A stretch of DNA of 7,521 nt from Xanthobacteraceae bacterium (GCA_030037185.1 JASHRR010001158.1:1-7521); one strand, 5' to 3'; counted from the stretch's first letter, positions 1 to 6,545 are shown. Numbers and translations: made by a program. The notes: generated by a model not told the origin, from the letters alone.

Positions 1-50
1 TCGTTATGGACATTTGCGTTGATGCCGGAGTGAGGATGGGGCCGGCGGTT

Positions 51-64
51 CGGGCGGCCGCCCG
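51..64. repeat. 14-bp perfect GC palindrome in the left-edge spacer
   Basis: CGGGCGGCCGCCCG is its own reverse complement. A second arm, GCCGCCC at 66-72, can also pair with 52-58, so the stretch 51-73 can form alternative hairpins. No T-run follows. It could belong to the 3' end of a gene lying left of the window, or be a REP-like remnant. The rest of 1-142 shows no ORF I can support: the three plus frames close at about 22, 33 and 117. Confidence 0.3.
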
Positions 65-142
65 GGCCGCCCCGAGGCCGGGCAATGTTGCACCGCGGCG
101 GCATTAAGGGCTCCGCGCCAGCCGCCAGGCCCATTGACCCTG

Positions 143-158
143 CTATCCGACCGGATAG
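143..158. promoter_or_regulatory. Operator-like inverted repeat upstream of gene 1
   Basis: CTATCCG-AC-CGGATAG is a perfect dyad with 7-bp arms and a 2-bp centre, ending 97 bases before the chosen start of the propeller gene. Its size and symmetry suit a dimeric repressor of the TetR type. Because TTTT follows at 159-162, the same sequence read as RNA (6-bp stem, 4-base loop) could instead be a weak intrinsic terminator for a gene upstream of the window. No regulator gene is present here to decide between them. Confidence 0.35.
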
Positions 159-255
159 TTTTGGCCAGGGAGATCGCGGCGCATTGATACCCTCCACCAC
201 ACGTGATGGCGGATGCGATCCATGCCACAAAATCGATTTGCGAGAGGAAACCCCA

Positions 256-1404
256 ATGCCTGCAAACACGCGTTCCGTTGTCATGGCGCTCGCCGCCGCC
301 GTCGCGCTTTCTGGCCAGGTCACCGCGGCATCGGCGCAGACGCCGACACGGATGATCCCGCATTTTGAGGTCGATCCGTCGTGGCCGACGCTGCCGAGCA
401 AATGGGTGTGGGGCCAAGTCTCCAGTGTGTCGATCGACGGCGAGGGCCATGCCTGGATTCTGCAGCGCCCCAGCACGGTGCGCAACGATCAGAAGGCCAT
501 GGCGGCGCCGCCGGTGCTCGAGTTCGACGAAGCCGGAAATTTCATTCAGGGATGGGGCGGCCCGGGACCTGGCTACGACTGGCCCGAGACCGAGCACGGC
601 ATCTATGCGGACCCTAAGGGGTTTATCTGGATCGGCGGCAACGGCAGGACCGACGATCATCTGCTCAAGTTCACCCGCGACGGCAAGTTCGTCATGCAGA
701 TCGGCCACAAGGGCCAGAGCAAGGGGAACAAGGACACCCAAAACGTAAACCAGGCGGCCGATACCTTCATGTATGCGCCGACGAATGAGCTGTTCGTCGC
801 CGATGGCTACGGCAACCGGCGCGTCATCGTCTTCGATGCCGACACCGGCGCGTTCAAGCGCATGTGGGGGGCGTTCGGCAACGAGCCGCTCGACAATGTG
901 CCGGCCGAGCCAAAAGTGGCCGAGGGCGATCGTATTCCGGCCAAGGAGCAGACGGGACCCGGCCCGTTGCAGTTCGTGCGGCCGGTTCACGCCGTGCGCG
1001 TGTCGAACGACGGGCTTGTCTATGTTTCGGATCGCGGCGGCAAGCGTGTGCAGGTGTTCACGCTCGACGGCAAGTTCGTGATGCAGCGCTTTATCGACCG
1101 CTATTGCGAGGCGCCCCATTGCGGCAACGGCCAGACCGTCGCCAGCACCGCCTTCTCGCACGATCCGCAGCAGCAGTTCCTGTATGTGGCGAGCCGGAGC
1201 CCGGCACGGGTCTGGATCCTCGACCGCAAGACGCTGGAGCCGCTCGATTCATTCGGCCGCAACGGTGTGGCGCCGGGCGAGTTCTATGTCATGCATCACA
1301 TGAACGTCGACTCCAAGGGAAACCTCTATGTCACCGAGGTCCAGGACGGCAAACGGATCCAGAAGTTCGTCTTCAAGGGAATGGTGCCGGCGCCGACTCA
1401 CTAG
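256..1404 (+). CDS. Exported six-bladed beta-propeller (NHL-type), PAL-like
   Basis: Encodes 382 residues. I chose the ATG at 256 over an in-frame ATG at 85 because GAGAGGA (242-248) lies 7 bases upstream and the protein then begins with a signal peptide (R6, hydrophobic 8-20, likely cut after ASA at 25-27). The mature part shows repeated propeller blades with inner strands near 52-70, 111-127, 172-184, 243-259, 297-312 and 346-361. Remembered rat peptidyl-alpha-hydroxyglycine lyase (PAL) aligns well: GQVSSVSID (53-61), EHGI (113-116), DGYGNRRV (183-190), VHAV (244-247) and SDRGGKRVQVF (258-268). Equivalents of the PAL zinc histidines would be H114, H245 and H348, and of its catalytic residues R71, Y185 and R260. 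C284 and C289 could form a disulphide. Probably periplasmic; substrate unknown. The fold is firm, the lyase activity is inference. Confidence 0.9.
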   Translation: MPANTRSVVMALAAAVALSGQVTAASAQTPTRMIPHFEVDPSWPTLPSKWVWGQVSSVSIDGEGHAWILQRPSTVRNDQKAMAAPPVLEFDEAGNFIQGWGGPGPGYDWPETEHGIYADPKGFIWIGGNGRTDDHLLKFTRDGKFVMQIGHKGQSKGNKDTQNVNQAADTFMYAPTNELFVADGYGNRRVIVFDADTGAFKRMWGAFGNEPLDNVPAEPKVAEGDRIPAKEQTGPGPLQFVRPVHAVRVSNDGLVYVSDRGGKRVQVFTLDGKFVMQRFIDRYCEAPHCGNGQTVASTAFSHDPQQQFLYVASRSPARVWILDRKTLEPLDSFGRNGVAPGEFYVMHHMNVDSKGNLYVTEVQDGKRIQKFVFKGMVPAPTH

Positions 1405-1426
1405 GGATCACTGACATTGTCCCGTG

Positions 1427-1452
1427 CCGGGCGACCCTTGCGGTCGCCCCGG
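1427..1452 (+). terminator. Strong hairpin after gene 1, possible terminator
   Basis: GGGCGACC (1429-1436) pairs with GGTCGCCC (1442-1449) around a 5-base loop. The stem can be extended by CC/GG if one C is bulged. It starts 25 bases after the stop codon. No T-run follows, so it may stabilise the 3' end or act as a Rho-assisted stop. A second hairpin, CGCCAT-CCT-ATGGCG, lies at 1465-1479. Confidence 0.4.
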
Positions 1453-1486
1453 TTGCCCCGACTGCGCCATCCTATGGCGGCGCAAG

Positions 1487-1507
1487 AACAGGGAAAATAA
1501 CAGCGAA
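1487..1507. repeat. Imperfect 9-bp direct repeat with 12-base period
   Basis: AACAGGGAA (1487-1495) and AACAGCGAA (1499-1507) differ at one base and are separated by AAT. The pattern of AACAGGGAA units joined by AAT is one I recall from alphaproteobacterial intergenic regions, but I cannot confirm its family from this single occurrence. Confidence 0.4.
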
Positions 1508-1519
1508 TTTGCCCAGTCG

Positions 1520-1600
1520 GGGATCATTATGGCGAATTGATAGAGTTAAATATATGATGCTCCTCTATAATAATAACATAATGCGAATTTCGTAACATTT
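1520..1600. promoter_or_regulatory. AT-rich island with promoter-like hexamers
   Basis: This is the most AT-rich stretch of the window. It contains TTGATA at 1537-1542 and TATAAT at 1566-1571 on the plus strand, but their 23-base separation is too wide for a standard sigma-70 promoter. GCGAATT occurs at 1532 and 1583, with a third copy just upstream at 1503, suggesting a recurrent protein-binding or repeat unit. The distance to the gene 2 start is about 300 bases, so the role is uncertain. Confidence 0.25.
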
Positions 1601-1650
1601 GGACAATCCGAGGAGCCCCTTCCGGTCATGTTGAACCAGTTACTTTGTCT

Positions 1651-1690
1651 CGTCACCCGACTTGTCCCGCGCACTTGATCCGGCCATCCA
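1651..1690. repeat. Possible degenerate REP-like remnant
   Basis: The stretch reads like a degraded form of the CGTCAT...GGGCTTGTCCCGG...CCATCCA repeats common between genes of Bradyrhizobium and relatives. That comparison is from memory. No second copy is in the window, so repeat status is inferred rather than seen. Confidence 0.25.
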
Positions 1691-1819
1691 GTCCTCACTC
1701 GTTGGCGTGCAGCCGCGACCAGCGTGTGGGGGCGAACAGACAATTCCGTCTCATTGCCCGCGCTTTGAGGAGACGGGGCTGCGATTGACTTGAGCGAGGG
1801 CTTCTCTCACCATGAAGGG

Positions 1820-1840
1820 CTCCCTGCCCTGCGGGGGGAG
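1820..1840. repeat. REP-like GC hairpin just upstream of gene 2
   Basis: CTCCC (1820-1824) pairs with GGGAG (1836-1840), with further C/G pairing inside. GATAGGGTTGGGG follows immediately. The arrangement resembles the CTCCCC...GGGGAG...GGGTTGGGG palindromic repeats I know from rhizobial intergenic regions. It ends 32 bases before the start codon, so it would lie close to or inside the gene 2 leader. Confidence 0.35.
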
Positions 1841-1872
1841 GATAGGGTTGGGGCAACGAGCGGAGCAAACCG

Positions 1873-2730
1873 ATGATCAAGTTTTTATTGAGGTCCATTA
1901 CGATCGGGCTTGCGTGCTCCGCGGCTCTGTGGCCCTCGCTCGCTGCCGAAGCCAGTGAACACGAGACCTCGTCGCTACCCAACTTCGCCCCTGACCCCGG
2001 CACCGCTTGGACGCTGAACCGCCCCGCCCATGACGACTTCCTACCGCCGCCCAGCGGACCTGGGCCGGTCCTGTCCGATCAAGCTCACCTCTATGTTCCC
2101 AATGGCCAGGGCCAGCCGACATACCGGGTCGCCGACCTCACCAATCCTATCCTCAAGCCCTGGGTCATCGAGCGGATGCGAAAGGCCAATGAACGGGTGC
2201 TGGCCGGAAAGGTCCCGTTCATCGCCCGCGAGCGGTGCTGGCCGGCCGGCGTTCCGGGCCTCGACATCTACAACCGCGGCCAGCCGGTTCATTTCATTCA
2301 GACGCCCAAGATGGTCGTCTATATCAACGAGCTTTACGCGCAAATCCGCCACATCTATCTGGACGTGCCGCATTCTGAGCATGTGACGCCGTCCTGGTAC
2401 GGCGAGTCGGTCGGGCATTACGACGGCGACGAGCTCGTCGTCGATACCATCGGGCTGAGTGACCGGACATTCGTCGACAATTATCGCACCCCTCATACCG
2501 AACAGATGCATGTGGTCGAGCGCTTCAAGATGATCGACGGCGGCAACACCCTGCGGGTGTTCGTCACGGTCGACGATCCGGGCGCGTTCAACATGCCGTG
2601 GTCGGCAATCCAGACCTGGCGGCGCATCGAGCGCACCCCGCTGATCGAAGACGTCTGCGAGCCGAACAACGTGTTTTTCTTCGGCTACGACGTCGCGCCG
2701 CTTCCCCACGCCCACAAAGCCGAGTTCTGA
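1873..2730 (+). CDS. Exported protein of an uncharacterised family (gene 6 paralogue)
   Basis: Encodes 285 residues. The start is backed by GGAG at 1862-1865, 7 bases upstream, and by a signal peptide (K3, R7, hydrophobic 9-24, likely cut near 24-27). I recognise the family, abundant in Acidobacteria and in Bradyrhizobium-like soil bacteria and usually annotated only as hypothetical, but know no established function. Visible conserved segments are CWPAGVPG (122-129), HFIQTPKMVVYI (140-151), the core WYGESVGHYDGDELVVDTIG (175-194), TPHTEQMHVVERF (206-218), DDPGAF...PW (234-243) and VCEPNN (261-266). C122 and C262 may pair in the periplasm. The rich set of His, Asp and Glu in the core could bind metal, but no known catalytic motif is evident. 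It converges on the CoA-transferase gene with a 107-base gap. Confidence 0.88.
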   Translation: MIKFLLRSITIGLACSAALWPSLAAEASEHETSSLPNFAPDPGTAWTLNRPAHDDFLPPPSGPGPVLSDQAHLYVPNGQGQPTYRVADLTNPILKPWVIERMRKANERVLAGKVPFIARERCWPAGVPGLDIYNRGQPVHFIQTPKMVVYINELYAQIRHIYLDVPHSEHVTPSWYGESVGHYDGDELVVDTIGLSDRTFVDNYRTPHTEQMHVVERFKMIDGGNTLRVFVTVDDPGAFNMPWSAIQTWRRIERTPLIEDVCEPNNVFFFGYDVAPLPHAHKAEF

Positions 2731-2795
2731 CCTTTACGCTGGCGGCCGGGGTGCCTGTGACGTCGCCGGTTGGCTGTGGCGCCGGCCAGCGGCCG

Positions 2796-2813
2796 TCGAC
2801 CACACGGGGTCGA
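2796..2813. terminator. Weak hairpin between convergent genes 2 and 3
   Basis: TCGACC (2796-2801) pairs with GGTCGA (2808-2813) around a 6-base loop, inside the 107-base convergent gap. There is no T-run on either strand. It may serve both genes as a weak stop; the call rests mainly on location. Confidence 0.25.
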
Positions 2814-2837
2814 TGCTTACGTTGTAAATCGCACCTA

Positions 2838-4064
2838 TCACGCCGCAACCCCCTGCTGCTTCAGGCGCGCGATGGCTTCGCGGTCGAACCCGGCCTCGGC
2901 GAGCACTGCGTCGGTGTGCTCGCCCAGGCGTGGCGCCGGGCGGCGCCACGTGCCGGCGCTTGGCGAAAGACGGGGTACGATGTTGTGCATTGGCACGGCG
3001 CCAAGCTCGGCGTCTTCAACATCGACGATAATTCCGCGCTCCCGAAAATGCGCGTCCGCGACGGCGTCGGCGATGGTGTAGACCGGCCCCGCGGTGACGC
3101 CCGCTTCGCGCATCGCCTTGAGCGCCTCCTCGCGCCTGCGCGCGGCGAACCAGCTGCCGACCGCCTCGTCCACCTGAGCGCGGTGCTTCACGCGCGCGGT
3201 GTTGGACGAAAATCGGGCATCCGCGATCATATCGCCGCGATCGATCACGCCGAAGATGCGGCGCGCCATCGCCTCCGTCGAACCCGACAGGGCGACGTAG
3301 CGCCCGTCGCCGCAGCGATAGACGTTGCGCGGCGCCGAGGTGTGAGAGCCGCTTCCCGTGCGCTCTTTGACGAGGCCCGTCTGCCGGAAGATGGCAGCCT
3401 GCGGGCCGAGCACCGAAAACATAGCCTCAAGCAGCGACAGGTCGATGATCTGCCCACCTGCGCCGCGGTCCCGCGCGCGTAACGCAGTCATTACGGCGAA
3501 TGCCCCATAGAGGCCGGCGATCATGTCGGCGAGGGCGAGTGGCGGCAGCACCGGCTCCCGATCGGGGAATCCGGTGCGGGCCGCTAGGCCGCTCATCGCC
3601 TCAACCAGCGTGCCGAAACCGGGCAGCGCCGCATAGGGGCCGGTCTGGCCGAACCCCGATACCCTCACGACAACCAAGCCCGGATTGGCTTTGCGCAGCA
3701 GCTCCGGGCCGGTCTCCATCTGCTCCAATGTGCCAGGGCGAAAGCCTTCCATGAACACGTCGGCCGTTGCCGCGAGGCGCAAAAGCACCGCCTTCGCGCC
3801 TTGGTGACGAAAGTTCACCACGATCGAGCGTTTGTTGCGAGCGTATGTCTTCCAATGCAGCGCGTCGCCGCCGTCGCGCCAATCGCGCAGCGGGTCGCCC
3901 GACGGCGGCTCGACCTTGATGACGTCGGCGCCGAAATCTGCAAGCTGCAGGGACAGCATGTTGCCGGCGACCATGCGGGTGAGATCGAGCACCCGAATTC
4001 CCTCAAGCGGCCCGGCCGCGGTGGGGTCGAATTTGATTGGCGGGGTTGGGCTGATGTCCTGCAT
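2838..4064 (-). CDS. Class III CoA-transferase (CaiB/BaiF family)
   Basis: Encodes 408 residues, the usual length for the family, which moves CoA between an acyl-CoA donor and a carboxylic acid in the cytoplasm. The N-terminal signature GPLEGIRVLDLTRMVAGNML (18-37) and LADFGADVIKVEPPSGDPLR (41-60) are typical. GFRPGTLEQM (107-116) and RVSGFGQTGPY (134-144) follow. The catalytic aspartate that forms the acyl-anhydride is best matched by D180 in PLALADMIAGLYGAFAV. C-terminal landmarks are RNVYRCGDGRYVALS (246-260) and RPAPRLGEHTDAVL (375-388). No strong ribosome-binding site precedes the ATG, but the N-terminus matches the family without extension. The acid used cannot be read from sequence; related enzymes act on succinate, formate/oxalate, carnitine or aromatic acids. 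The gene diverges from the thioesterase gene, suggesting a shared acyl-CoA theme. Confidence 0.95.
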   Translation of the reverse strand: MQDISPTPPIKFDPTAAGPLEGIRVLDLTRMVAGNMLSLQLADFGADVIKVEPPSGDPLRDWRDGGDALHWKTYARNKRSIVVNFRHQGAKAVLLRLAATADVFMEGFRPGTLEQMETGPELLRKANPGLVVVRVSGFGQTGPYAALPGFGTLVEAMSGLAARTGFPDREPVLPPLALADMIAGLYGAFAVMTALRARDRGAGGQIIDLSLLEAMFSVLGPQAAIFRQTGLVKERTGSGSHTSAPRNVYRCGDGRYVALSGSTEAMARRIFGVIDRGDMIADARFSSNTARVKHRAQVDEAVGSWFAARRREEALKAMREAGVTAGPVYTIADAVADAHFRERGIIVDVEDAELGAVPMHNIVPRLSPSAGTWRRPAPRLGEHTDAVLAEAGFDREAIARLKQQGVAA

Positions 4065-4106
4065 AGCGTTTTAAAACTGCGGTTGCGCCGCCGAGGTGCG
4101 CTGGCC

Positions 4107-4124
4107 CGCCGGGGCTAGCCGGCG
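4107..4124. repeat. GC hairpin upstream of the CoA-transferase gene
   Basis: CGCCGG (4107-4112) pairs with CCGGCG (4119-4124) around GGCTAG. It lies 43 bases upstream of the minus-strand start, so it could sit in the 5' leader of that transcript or be a chance GC pairing. No T-run follows. Confidence 0.25.
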
Positions 4125-4297
4125 TTGTCAGGAAAGCCTATCTTAGCGGATCGCAACGCGATGATTAAGAGCACTAAACACAAGGGCTTAAGGGCAGCTT
4201 GCCAAGACCATAATGCAACGCCGTGAGCATGTGGATAAGCCTCAGACCCACGTGGTGGACGCTGCCCAACGATTGACGAGGTTGACGTTGAGACCTG

Positions 4298-4313
4298 CAT
4301 CAATTGTTTGATG
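4298..4313. promoter_or_regulatory. Operator-like inverted repeat in the divergent spacer
   Basis: CATCAA-TTGT-TTGATG has 6-bp arms around 4 bases, in the AT-richer part of the spacer. CATCAA recurs at 4331-4336. Its position between two divergent genes fits a binding site for a regulator of both, but no regulator gene is nearby. Confidence 0.3.
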
Positions 4314-4351
4314 TTGACCATGAGGACTGTCATCAAGGACGCCATTGAGAT

Positions 4352-4630
4352 ATGGACAACCCGTCACATGCCGGCAACCCGCTGGCGACGTTCTCGCCGA
4401 GCCAGCTCAAATTGGGCGAGCAGTCGGCCTTGATGAGGCCGCAGAGGCGGTTGGCGTCCCTGGCGCCGACCTTCGCCATGGCATCGCAGGCTGCATGGAT
4501 TTCCGGAGAAATCGCCGTGCGCCCTGAGAAGTCTCCTGGCAGCACCGCCGCCTCGCTTCGGATCGAGGACGACCGCGATTTAGTCCCCATCGTGGCGTCG
4601 TTGATCGAGGTGAGGCGCCTTCACGCCTAG
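4352..4630 (+). other. Unrecognised 92-codon ORF, doubtful
   Basis: The frame opens at ATG 4352, with AAGGA 12 bases upstream, and closes 7 bases before the thioesterase start. Third positions are mostly G or C in its first two thirds. An antisense frame at 4333-4590 shares the same wobble column, so the composition does not say which strand, if either, is coding. Neither predicted protein resembles a family I know. It could be a small gene leading the thioesterase, a relic on either strand, or a chance GC-rich opening. Confidence 0.2.
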
Positions 4631-4637
4631 CCCTACG

Positions 4638-5045
4638 ATGGCAATCGACCTTTCGAACTTGCGACCCGGCTTGATCGGATCGGCAGAACTCAAGGTTGCC
4701 GTCGAGCACAGCGCGCCGAGCATCGGCAGCGGACTGGTGCCGGTGCTGGCCACGCCGGTGATGATCAACCTCATCGAGGCGGCGGCGCTCGCGGCCGTCG
4801 AGCCTCTCTTGCCCGCCGGGCATCAGAGCCTCGGCATCCATCTCGACGTACGCCACTTTGCGGCGACGCCAATTGGCATGCGGGTGCGCGCGACCGCCGA
4901 GCTCATTGGCATAGACGGTCGCACGCTGACGTTCACGGTCGAGGCACGCGACGACAAGGAGCCGATCGGTAACGGTACCCATCAACGCGTAGTCGTCAAC
5001 GTGGCGCGCTTTGACGCGCGCGTGCAGAGAAAGCTCGAGAGTTAG
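4638..5045 (+). CDS. Hot-dog thioesterase, FlK-like
   Basis: Encodes 135 residues, the length of fluoroacetyl-CoA thioesterase FlK and its relatives, which hydrolyse acyl-CoA in the cytoplasm as single hot-dog domain dimers. The FlK triad Thr42-Glu50-His76, with Gly69, is matched by T39, E47, H73 and G66 with identical spacings (8, 26 and 7). The C-terminal part GRTLTFTVEARDDKEPIGNG (94-113) followed by THQRVVV is the family's typical end. Residues matching the phenylalanine lid that gives FlK its fluoroacetate specificity are not evident, so an ordinary short or aromatic acyl-CoA is the likelier substrate. A purine-rich stretch at 4607-4615 is too distant to be a good ribosome-binding site, but no in-frame start exists between an upstream stop at 4611 and 4638. 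It diverges from the CoA-transferase gene. Confidence 0.9.
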   Translation: MAIDLSNLRPGLIGSAELKVAVEHSAPSIGSGLVPVLATPVMINLIEAAALAAVEPLLPAGHQSLGIHLDVRHFAATPIGMRVRATAELIGIDGRTLTFTVEARDDKEPIGNGTHQRVVVNVARFDARVQRKLES

Positions 5046-5124
5046 CCTGCGTGGAGTTGCCGCCCGGACGGAGCGCAGCGACATTCGGCAATGCCCAATC
5101 GCGGATTGCGCCGATCTTGTCATC

Positions 5125-5145
5125 GGGCCGGCCGCAGGCCGACCC
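5125..5145. terminator. Bidirectional hairpin between convergent genes 4 and 5
   Basis: GGGCCGGCC (5125-5133) pairs with GGCCGACCC (5137-5145) around a GCA loop, with one mismatch in nine pairs. It lies in the 135-base gap where the thioesterase and amidohydrolase genes converge, so it could end both transcripts. No T-run is present on either side. Confidence 0.45.
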
Positions 5146-5180
5146 GGTCGCTCAATTCGCTCTCCGGAACTTCGCGGCCC

Positions 5181-6545
5181 TTACTGGGCCCGCGCCAGCG
5201 AGCCGGGGGGCACCTCATTGCGGATCACCACGCCGCCCTTCATGACGAACTTCACGCGCTCCATCTCGGTGACGTCCGCCAGCGGATTGCCCGACACCGC
5301 GATGATGTCGGCGAACTTTCCGCGATCGATGCTGCCGATCTGGCTCGCCCAGTCATAGTTCAGCATCTGTGCGGCTGGCATGAAGGCGGTCTGCAATGCC
5401 TGCGCGGGCGACATGCCCCATCGGGCATAGTAGGCAAATTGGTTGGCCTGCTTGCCGTGGGGAATCGCCGGCGAGGTGGCGCCGCTGCCGAACACGATGG
5501 TCACCCCCGCCGCCACCGCCCGCCGGACGGCCTGTTCGAGGAGCTTCAGGCGCGAGTTGCGGCCGCCGGTGTCGCGAAGATCAGGCGCTTCAAGGGCAAT
5601 CAGATCATCGACGGTCGGTACATAGGGCAGCTTCTTTTCCAGCAGGACCTTGATGCCCTTGTCATCGAGCTCAAGCAGATGGTTGGGTGCATCGACCCCC
5701 GCATTGATGCAGCTGTACATGCCTTCGCCCCCGTAGGTATGGCAGGCGACCTTGAGGCCCAGCCGGTGGGCTTCATCGACGATCGCCTCGACTTCCTCGT
5801 AGGTCAGGGACGGGCTGTTGACCAACGTGGCGTCCGCCTTCCACATGTGGACCGGGCCGACGAAGTCCTGCGTGGTGTAGATCTTGATCCAATCGACGCC
5901 GTGCAGCTTGTTCTCGCGCACAGCCGCGCGCGCCAGCCACGGCGAATTGACGTTCTTCTTCTCCGTGAACGTATCGAGGAACCTCACAGATTCGGAATCC
6001 GGGTAGTAGTTGGTTGCCCGCTGGTTGATCGACTGACCCACCACCTGCATGCGCGGTCCCTGCACCAGGCCGGAGTTGATGGCGTCGCGCAGGTCCACGG
6101 TGTTGAAGCCACCCCGCGAATCCATATCGAGCACAGTGGTGAAGCCGGCCTCAAGGTCGAGCTGCGCGTTGGCGAGCGCAATCATCGCCCGTTGCGTCGG
6201 CGTCACGCCGCCGGTTACCACGTGAACGTGAGCGTCGATCATGCCGGGCATGACGGTCGCCGAGCTGAGGTCGATCACGCGCGCGCCTGCTGGGATGTCG
6301 AGGGATGATCCGACGTTGCTGATGCGATCGCCCTTGATCAGGATGATCTGGTTGTTGAGGATGGCTCCGGATTTGGAGTCGAACATGTGGCCGGCCCTTA
6401 TCGCGACCATCTGGTTGGTCGGCGCGAGGTGCTTGCCCAATGCCGGATTTCGCGCCGGCCCACCTTCCTGCGATTGCGCAGGAGGGGCGGTCGCGCCGAC
6501 CGCACCGGCAATGGAAACAACAGCGAGAATGCTTTGCCAACGCAT
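5181..6545 (-). CDS. Exported imidazolonepropionase-like amidohydrolase, atypical active site
   Basis: Encodes 454 residues. AGGGAGG (complement of 6551-6557) lies 5 bases before the ATG, a strong ribosome-binding site. A signal peptide is visible (R2, hydrophobic 6-20), so the enzyme is probably periplasmic. The amidohydrolase layout is clear: N-terminal beta-sandwich (46-98), MPGMIDAHVHV (99-109) with metal ligands H106 and H108, DWIKIY (218-223) with the likely carbamylated K221, H269 in KVACHTYG, H289 in APNHL, and the C-terminal sandwich from GSIDRGKFADIIAVSGNPL (404-422) to FVMKGGVVIRN (433-443). The usual GTD aspartate after the last barrel strand is replaced: FGSGATSPAIPHG has G355 in its place. 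Relatives cleave dipeptides, amides, lactones or organophosphates. Activity could be altered, or the acid supplied elsewhere. The gene ends convergent with the thioesterase gene. Confidence 0.92.
   Translation of the reverse strand: MRWQSILAVVSIAGAVGATAPPAQSQEGGPARNPALGKHLAPTNQMVAIRAGHMFDSKSGAILNNQIILIKGDRISNVGSSLDIPAGARVIDLSSATVMPGMIDAHVHVVTGGVTPTQRAMIALANAQLDLEAGFTTVLDMDSRGGFNTVDLRDAINSGLVQGPRMQVVGQSINQRATNYYPDSESVRFLDTFTEKKNVNSPWLARAAVRENKLHGVDWIKIYTTQDFVGPVHMWKADATLVNSPSLTYEEVEAIVDEAHRLGLKVACHTYGGEGMYSCINAGVDAPNHLLELDDKGIKVLLEKKLPYVPTVDDLIALEAPDLRDTGGRNSRLKLLEQAVRRAVAAGVTIVFGSGATSPAIPHGKQANQFAYYARWGMSPAQALQTAFMPAAQMLNYDWASQIGSIDRGKFADIIAVSGNPLADVTEMERVKFVMKGGVVIRNEVPPGSLARAQ

Larger units (their letters stand above)
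1405..1872. other. 468-base spacer of hairpins, AT-rich island and REP-like remnants
   Basis: I see no supportable gene here. In order it holds two hairpins (1427-1452, 1465-1479), a short direct repeat (1487-1507), an AT-rich island (about 1520-1600), a stretch at 1651-1690 that resembles intergenic repeats I remember from Bradyrhizobium-type genomes, and a second repeat-like hairpin at 1820-1840. Base composition falls sharply in the island compared with the flanking genes. The length and content make co-transcription of genes 1 and 2 unlikely. Confidence 0.5.
4065..4637. other. 573-base divergent spacer between CoA-transferase and thioesterase
   Basis: The spacer should hold promoters for both diverging genes. 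It contains a GC hairpin at 4107-4124, a stretch of lower GC at about 4135-4350 with an inverted repeat at 4298-4313, and a coding-like but unrecognised stretch at 4333-4630. Several TTGAC-like words (4273, 4282, 4314) could be -35 elements, but I find no convincing -10 partner at proper spacing. Confidence 0.45.

Noticed and set aside
85..255. In-frame N-terminal extension of gene 1 starting at ATG 85
   Set aside because: The extension has no ribosome-binding site support, would bury the signal peptide behind 57 residues, and crosses the operator-like dyad; ATG 256 has a good upstream GAGAGGA.
4..1161. Long minus-strand ORF opposite gene 1
   Set aside because: Arg/His-rich antisense product with no recognisable domain; an expected shadow of a GC-rich gene.
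1566..1571. TATAAT as a -10 element
   Set aside because: The nearest -35-like word, TTGATA, is 23 bases away, and the site is about 300 bases from the next start codon; kept only as part of the AT-rich island.
1906..1920. Possible lipoprotein cysteine (C15) in the gene 2 signal peptide
   Set aside because: Residues -3 to -1 are Gly-Leu-Ala, not a canonical lipobox, and the hydrophobic segment continues past the cysteine.
4407..5123. Minus-strand ORF overlapping the thioesterase gene
   Set aside because: The plus strand carries the FlK-like triad with exact spacing; the antisense product has no family signature.
5091..6308. Long plus-strand ORF opposite the amidohydrolase gene
   Set aside because: Its product is Arg/His/Val-rich shadow sequence, while the opposite strand has clear amidohydrolase motifs, a signal peptide and a strong ribosome-binding site.
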